Below are positions 58,088-64,000 of a DNA stretch of 64,000 nucleotides, piece after piece. The stretch is from Pleurotus djamor (Eukaryota > Basidiomycota > Agaricomycetes > Agaricales > Pleurotaceae), in contig JAPEVF010000071.1 in assembly GCA_029747585.1 (NCBI GenBank), positions 60,546-124,545 on the forward strand. The letters run 5' to 3'. A program made the translations under genes and the position numbers. Under the pieces are notes generated by a model. It did not search any database, was not told the DNA's origin, and saw only the letters and a list, made by a program, of their open reading frames with translations. Position 1 is the first letter of the stretch; the number at the start of each line of letters is the position of its first letter.

Positions 58088-60297
58088 TCAAACCATAGAA
58101 CGACGTGGGATAAAGGAACATTGGAAGGGTTCGGGTGAGCTAATGAGATGTCAAGGAGTTAGCGACTCATTGAGAGAAATTTGAGCTGCGATGTTTGAGC
58201 ATTACCTGACAAATGAGTTCTTGAACTCGGGTTTCGGAGGGGATTGACCAGGTAAAGGTGTTATCGTGAAGACGCTCAAGATGTTGGCTGCAAACAAAAA
58301 CAGTGTGTTCTCAGCCATAGCTTTCCCAGGGCAAACCCTACGGGGGGCTGATTTAGACTTCGTCTTATCAGAATCAGAGAGGGGAAGCCACACCTTCTTC
58401 CAAAACCGAAAGAATAGTCAAATGATTCCATCAATACGCGTGCGTCATTGTTCGAGTCAAGGAATCGCTCCGGGGCGAACGTATTAGACGGGCAGCTACC
58501 ACAGTGCTCCATCGCAACCGCCCTAAGGTCCAGATGAGCAAGCACGAGCAGCCCACCGCTTGCCTACGGAACATACCAGATGTTGGGGATAACGATGGTG
58601 CCTTGGGGGATGTGGTAACCTGGAGCATCGTCAATACAGGGGGTCAGTGTGAGCCAAGATGCCAGTAGCACACCTTTGTATACATCATCCTTCACAGAGC
58701 ATCGTGCGATCCCAACGGGTAGGACAGGCCTCCAACGAAGAACCTCGAGTAAAAGGGCGTTGACATAGGGAAGAGAGGGACGATCCCTTATCTCGATAAA
58801 CCGACCATCGCCGATAACCTTGTCGAGCTCTTCTTGTGCGCGTCGCTGCGCTTCCGGGTATTGACAAAGGGCCAGTATCAAGACAAGTATGGTAGAAGCC
58901 ACCTACGACGGAGCTCAACACTACTCAACACATCAAATTTGAAATTGATTGTAACGTACCGCTTCACCACCAGCTTCACTTTTGTGAGACAGGGTCATCC
59001 GTGCGTCGGGTAAGTATCATGAGACTTACCTCCGTACATAGAGCCGGCTACCCAGCGAGCCGACTCTAGTAGCTTGTCTTCGCCCATCTCCGCGCGCATT
59101 TTGTCGTCCGCAAGCGCCTCACGGGCAAGCGAGAGCGGCGCAGTACCAGTATCCTTTGATGGCGGCTTCATCTCAGATTTACCCCACACAAAAATTAGGC
59201 GTACCATTTCTTCCTTCACGCGTAGGAGCGGTTTCGTGATCATCGCATCGACCATGTCTCGTCCCATTCTTCCGACCTTCCAGAATGAGGCAAAAGGGAA
59301 CCAGGTAGGTAGAACCTTTACTAAAGGGAAGACTTCCGAATCAGCAGCAATGTGGGTTGGTGGGAATGGTGATACGCACATATCGGAAGAAGATCTACCA
59401 TAAACGCACCAGGAAGTGCAGCTTCCGTTATCAGTGATGTTGTCTTTTCCGCGTGGGAGATATACTGAGCAGACATGTCAGAGCGAGGTAGACAACCGGA
59501 CTTGGGAAGACATACAGGATCCTCAGCGTCAGGAACGTCGATCCCGTAAACAGTGGCCATCACCACTCTCCCCGAAGCGCTGATAAGACAAGAATAGACC
59601 GGCAGCTGTGAGTATTCGGAAGCCAAGTGAGAACCTGAGAACTTACAGGTTCAAGTGGGGAATGAACTCGGCGGGAGTTTCGTGTAAGGCTAGAACCAGT
59701 TTTCGGGTTATCTGGTGGAGAACGTGATCATATGCTCTGATTGCCTCAGGATTGTAATGCGTGTGGAGGATGCGACGCTGAAGCTTCCAGTTCGCTCCAT
59801 ACGGAGCAAAAGGGAGTGCCTATAGTCGATGGTCATTGAGAGGGCGTACAGTAGGACTGAAAGAGGACTCTCTCACACTGTTAAGCTGCATGAGTTCCCC
59901 AATCACGACGGTTGGAGGGCGGTTCGAGTAAGTGACGCCGCGCTTCCCAAGGAACTCGTTGATAGCCTCAATAGTATTGAGTACTAGGATGGAATTACCG
60001 AGACCCTGATAGTACAGCACGTCGCCTAGACGTTTTAGCGAGCGGGAAAAAAGGAGCGAAAGACGAAGATACCATATTGATCTTTGGCGTGTTCGAGCGC
60101 ATGCCACGGTCGCGTTCGTGGAAAGAACAAGATATTCCCTATATACTCATGTGAATAGGTGTCCGCCTTTACAAAGCTGAATAGTGCGGACCGATGATAG
60201 GGAGATTGGTTGGACCAGGTGGCGATTTCTTTCTTGGAAGCAAAGCGAGAATTGAGACGAGAGGTAAGGCGCAGCCTAACAGAAAAGGTAGCGACAT
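58088..60297 (-). CDS. Cytochrome P450 monooxygenase
   Basis: Leftward gene with about 11 exons and near 510 residues. The ATG at 60295-60297 opens a membrane anchor ([18 protein letters not shown]) followed by the [12 protein letters not shown] hinge. [20 protein letters not shown]-like and [11 protein letters not shown] blocks follow. The I-helix AGGEAVAST is formed across two introns, then come the K-helix EVLRW with [11 protein letters not shown] before it, PERFLDSN, and the haem loop [19 protein letters not shown], whose Cys lies just after an intron. The last exon ends [12 protein letters not shown] at 58088. This is a microsomal class II P450 as found in basidiomycete natural-product clusters. 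It diverges from the terpene synthase over 275 bp, suggesting it oxidises that product, which is inference. Confidence 0.9.
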
Positions 60298-60572
60298 AGT
60301 TCAAACACGGGGATATCAATCAAACCTACCTATTCGATGGGAGGTATTAAAGGTTTCTGCTGTCCGAAGTTAAGTGGGGGTAATATGGTGTGGGACCACG
60401 GGCATGTGTAACCCAACTTCTGATGGCGAACGTTTAACCGGGGTTGGTAATCACCGTTGCGTCTTGTCCGAAATGTTATTCTCTCTGTAGGAGTACGCGC
60501 AAACGTTAAACGATGATGACATCAAATAAAAACTAAGTAGGTCAGCTCCTTGATTGACTGCATCAAAACTCC
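60298..60572. promoter_or_regulatory. Bidirectional promoter between P450 and terpene synthase
   Basis: 275 bp separate the two divergent start codons. A shared regulatory region fits co-expression of a biosynthetic pair. No binding site can be named. Confidence 0.6.
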
Positions 60573-61831
60573 ATGGCGTTCGACAACTCACCATACTATC
60601 CGCTCTCCAAGTTTGGAGAAGGAATCGTGCAATATGCATTATCCGTATTGTACGGGAAGGATGTACCAACAAGAACAGACGCTATCAAAGCAACGGTCTT
60701 GACGTTCCTTGAGGCCACTGGCAATGCGGGAGAAAAGACTCTACATGCCCCAGGCCTGCGACGCCTGGCGTCGGAACTACAGGACTTCACAGAATCCTGG
60801 AGACTCCCACTTGATGCACTCAAGCATCCCAACCACGTTGTTTGCTTCCATTCAGCGGCTATGGCAGAAGTAAGTGATTTAGTCGAGCTAGATGTGAATA
60901 GTGGATTACTGACACTATCACGTCGAAGCTGTCCTATCCCGAACATCGCTTTGAAGTCAAGTTCTTCGTGGCAGCTTTTACGTGGTGCGTTACCCATAGC
61001 TCGACGAGACAGGATTTTGATTAAACGTAACTTGTCAGGTTTATGTTGTACATTGACGACTCCGCCGACGTTATGGCGACGTCGTTGATGGCCTTCCAAG
61101 AACGATACCTCGCAGGGAAGACCCAGGTTGACCCAGTGCTTGGGAAGTTCGCAGAGCTTTTACTAACCGCCTATGAGCACTGGGAACCACTCACTGCGAA
61201 CTCACTCATCGCAGCGGCACTGGAGTACGTAACGGGTACTGCTCTTGAGGCAGGCGACGGGATCCGCTCTTTCAAATTTGACGAGAACACAACGAAGTTT
61301 TCCTATTTTTTACGCATGAAAACAGGCGTTGCACAAGCGTATACGATGATGCTATTCCCCAAGCAAGAGAATCCACACCGATGGGATTACATGCCAAGTG
61401 TAGCCGACATATCCTTCTTCGTAGACCTAACGAATGATGTTCTATCGTGAGTACCCATAAGGAACTCGCGCGAAGTGCTTCACAGCTTACCCCCGCTTTT
61501 GAGCTTCCATAAAGAAGAGCTCGCTGGTGAAGATACCAATTACATCCACAACCGAGCACGATGTGACGGAGTGAAACCTCTGGCCGTGCTTCAGAATATT
61601 TCCATTGAGGCAATCAACGCGGCTCAGAGGGCATCGAGAGTCCTTGACGCCAAGAAACCAGCGGGGAAAGCCTGGAGGTTGTTCCAGCGTGGGTTCGTGT
61701 AAGTTGAAGTTCAGTTTACCCAGTTTCCCAATTCGCTCATCTGATGACTTAGGGGCTTCCACACAACACAGTCAAGATATCGCATGGCGGAGCTTGGTCT
61801 CGATTGGAAGCTAGATACTTCTACTCGATGA
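60573..61831 (+). CDS. Sesquiterpene synthase of the trichodiene-synthase (Tri5) type
   Basis: Five exons, about 345 residues, start at 60573 (MAFDNSPYYPLSKFGEGIV). The aspartate-rich metal motif reads LYIDDSADVM, the second metal motif NDVLSFHKEELAGED is formed across an intron, and a downstream NYIHNRA block with Arg supplies the diphosphate sensor. Order and length fit the class I Tri5-like family rather than the usual basidiomycete STS clades. It would cyclise farnesyl diphosphate in the cytosol using three magnesium ions; the product cannot be predicted. The C-terminal exon gives GFHTTQSRYRM and a short tail with a stop at 61829-61831. Neighbours are the divergent P450 and the convergent carrier-reductase gene. 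Confidence 0.9.
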
Positions 61832-62049
61832 AGTACATCCGGAGTTGCGAAGCGACTACAAACGAATCGTACTTTATTCATTTTACTTATCCGATCATGG
61901 CGTATGAGACCGCGGATTCAAGGACTCGGACTTTGCTTTCAGAAGGTCGGAGATATGCAGGGTTTGTGGTCTAAGGTTGACCGTATTCGAAACCAACTCG
62001 ACCTACTTATATACTAAGTAGAACTATGGCTATGGGCTCTCTGAAGTTC

Positions 62050-63677
62050 CTAATTAGAGAGAAATTTGATCTTCTTCCAGTGTTCAACCCAACGACGGAC
62101 GTCTTCTTGACTCAGAGGAGGGACACCACTTTCCAAGCGTCCAGACGCGGCATCAATAAAGGCCTCATAGGAAGCTTGGTGGGCTTTGAAGAATTCGAGC
62201 AATACGGAAGCACCTAAATCAGCCGACGGGGACTTCTCTAGACGTTCCACCCAAGTTTCGAAGGGCACCAGCGATATCCCTTTCCCGAGCTCAGATAGTA
62301 AAAAGCTGTTGAGAGTCTCCCACGTAATCGGAGACTGATGTTGAACAAGTAAGCAGCGCGTCTCCTTGGTCCACAGGCGAAAGGCAGAGTCGATGATTGT
62401 ACTTGCGACAGAATCCAAGGGTATCCATGCGATTCTCTAGAAAAATGGAAGAGGTTTGAATAACAGCCTTTACGCACGAGCAAGGCCAAAGCGATAGAGT
62501 CAGACTTACCGTGTCCTCGAACGTTGGAAGAGCCCCAATCGCACAAGATGCTTGTATAAGAGCAGGGAACCACTCCTTGTGATTCCATACCCCATTCGCC
62601 CCACCGCATATTTGCCCAATCCGAAGGATAGATAACCTCTCGGGGTCAGGAAGGAAAGCTTCCAAGACACGTTCGGCCACCCATTTAGATTCAGCGTAGC
62701 CAAATCGAGTGGTACTGGAGGAGGGAGTTGATTGGGTTTGGTCTACCCGAGAAGCAGCGATGGAGCTTATGAATAGGACTCGAGGACGTAGTGACGCCTT
62801 TGTGGCAGCAAATTCGGCAAGGGACCGCACCGCGGTAATGGAAGGGATGAACGAATTTAGGACCATGTTGAAATTAACCGGCCAGGCTGAGCGGGAAGCA
62901 TGAGCGGCCAGGTAGAGGATGCGTAGAAAAAACAGGGACACCTACCATTGTGGATGATCAAGGTGACGTTGCGCCGTATCTAGAGTTCATATGGACACAT
63001 CAAAAAAATGATAGCGCTAAAATAGCCGCCGAACGTACCTGCTCAAATGTCTGTTGTTCGATGCCCCAGTTTGGTGCGTTCATATCACCCACTAAATGTT
63101 CCACCTTCTGGTCGTTCTGAATGGGCACGAACCCATAGGTTTCGAAGGTTCGGGATTGGCGCTCAACCAGAGCGTCGGGATTGCCACGGTTCAGGGTGAA
63201 AATCTTCTCGACGTTGGGAAGAGACATGAGTTGAGACAACATTGCCGACCCAAGGGACCCAGTAGTACCCGTAATAAGTACAGTCTCAGGATGAGGTGCC
63301 GCTACAAGCTCATGAGGAACAGCTAGATTAATACTTGGATCAGGAAGCAGGGACTGAAGCAAGCTTTGGGGCGTAATATCCCCATCTGCTTTCTCCAGAG
63401 CCTGTAGCTGGCACAAGGCTCGAATCATCGATGCGGGCGTTGGGTGATGGTATGGAAACGAGTTGGGTATCGGTGGCGCAGAGGTCGATGTCAGCTTTGC
63501 GGATTTCGCAACGGCAGCGGAAAGACGTTTCACAATGTGTTGGGCCTGAAGGCTATCGCACCCAATGTGGAATATATCATCTTGGAGGCCAAGATCGTGA
63601 GCAATGTTAAGGTTGGACTTGAGGACGCTGAGGACGAAGCTTTCGCAGACTTCCTCTGACCATGTCGGAAAATCCAT
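62050..63677 (-). CDS. Carrier protein-thioester reductase (NRPS-like, no adenylation domain)
   Basis: Leftward gene of four exons, about 490 residues. From the ATG at 63675-63677 it enters a carrier domain whose phosphopantetheine serine is in DIFHIGCDSLQAQHIV. A linker leads to the reductase: VLITGTTGSLGSAML (NADPH loop), IFTLNRG, VEHLVGDMNAPNWG, then across two introns TLIIHNAWPVNFN, VLFISSIAAS, and the catalytic YAESKWVAERVL. ILRIGQICGG and IAWIPLDSVASTIID complete it, with a stop at 62050-62052. Known fungal homologues carry an N-terminal adenylation domain that loads an acid and reduce the thioester to an aldehyde or alcohol. Here no adenylation sequence is present upstream within the window (63678-64000), so the protein is either a stand-alone T-R enzyme or 5'-truncated. 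Confidence 0.86.
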
Positions 63678-64000
63678 TTGGGGGTTTTAAGGGACTGTCC
63701 TTAAATGGTAATTGAAACGTGCTTGAAAAAGGGTAATGGTGATTTCAACCACGATCAGTGCCTTGCAATCTAATCTTCGGTCTTAAGATGCGCTTGCAGC
63801 CGAAGATTAGCGCTTATAACTCATCACTCATCGATCATCCCCCACCACTTCGTCTCGCTTCAGACGTTGCATCCTCATTGATATCTAGAATTCCCTTTCT
63901 CAATACACATTTTATAGGCTCTCGCATCGGTATAAAACCCGGAAACCGAGTCCTCGAGAGGCGACAACCGTGTGTTGATGTGAACAACACGCCAAAAAAT
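63678..64000. other. Intergenic right edge with inverted repeat and TATA-like run
   Basis: Upstream of the carrier-reductase gene. It contains a perfect 11-bp inverted repeat (63770-63810) and a rightward TATAAAA run at about 63931. No adenylation-domain coding sequence is visible on either strand. Confidence 0.5.
63770..63810. repeat. Perfect 11-bp inverted repeat with 19-bp spacer
   Basis: Arms CTAATCTTCGG (63770-63780) and CCGAAGATTAG (63800-63810) are exact reverse complements. They lie about 95-135 bp upstream of the carrier-reductase start. The dyad contains CGG/CCG words like those bound by fungal zinc-cluster regulators, a possible operator; this is inference. Confidence 0.6.

Noticed and set aside
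1..64000. Search by eye for tRNA, rRNA, CRISPR arrays, transposase or reverse transcriptase sequence
   Set aside because: No T-loop-like GGTTCGANTCC context, no spaced direct-repeat array and no transposon protein motifs were seen; a covariance-model scan would be needed to exclude small RNAs.

Overview
The window is nuclear DNA of a filamentous basidiomycete, most likely an Agaricomycete (mushroom-forming fungus). The evidence is dense protein-coding genes split by many 45-60 nt GT-AG introns, families typical of that group (DUF6534 membrane proteins, a DUF6593-like protein, Crinkler-type nuclease-kinase, AA3 GMC oxidoreductase, fungal caleosins, Tri5-like terpene synthase) and conserved fungal housekeeping genes. 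I see no prokaryotic, organellar, rRNA, tRNA or CRISPR sequence. All gene models are my own manual splicing of the given sequence; none was checked against transcripts.

Left part (1-20.2 kb): a partial coiled-coil gene leaving the left edge, a DUF6593-like gene, a uridine-kinase-type P-loop kinase, a GH71/GH99-like enzyme fused to a very long Pro/Gln/Ser tail, a two-finger C2H2 transcription factor, an RSC1/RSC2-type bromodomain-BAH chromatin remodeller subunit, a tandem pair of Cys-rich single-pass membrane proteins and a family 25 glycosyltransferase. Middle (21-33.5 kb): a secreted pectate lyase, Rgp1 (Ypt6/Rab6 exchange factor subunit), a PSP1-domain protein, APC11 (RING subunit of the anaphase-promoting complex) and two convergent caleosin/peroxygenase paralogues.

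35-47.4 kb is a more accessory stretch: two copies of a disordered, apparently undescribed protein family ending in Ser-Gly-Trp-Phe flank a Crinkler-type nuclease-like/kinase gene and an F-box gene, followed by a small unrecognised gene. 47.9-53.7 kb holds a 5'-truncated GMC oxidoreductase relic, a DUF6534 membrane protein and a near-complete GMC oxidoreductase. BCP1 and the mitochondrial proline dehydrogenase Put1 share a divergent promoter at 55.1-55.4 kb. The right end (58-63.7 kb) looks like part of a terpenoid gene cluster: a P450 and a Tri5-like sesquiterpene synthase diverge from one 275-bp promoter, next to a carrier-protein/thioester-reductase protein that lacks an adenylation domain.

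A technical point affects many models: the sequence holds isolated N characters. At six coding positions the N adds a base and breaks the frame; at several others it stands for a real base. Automated annotation of this contig will therefore truncate genes that are probably intact.
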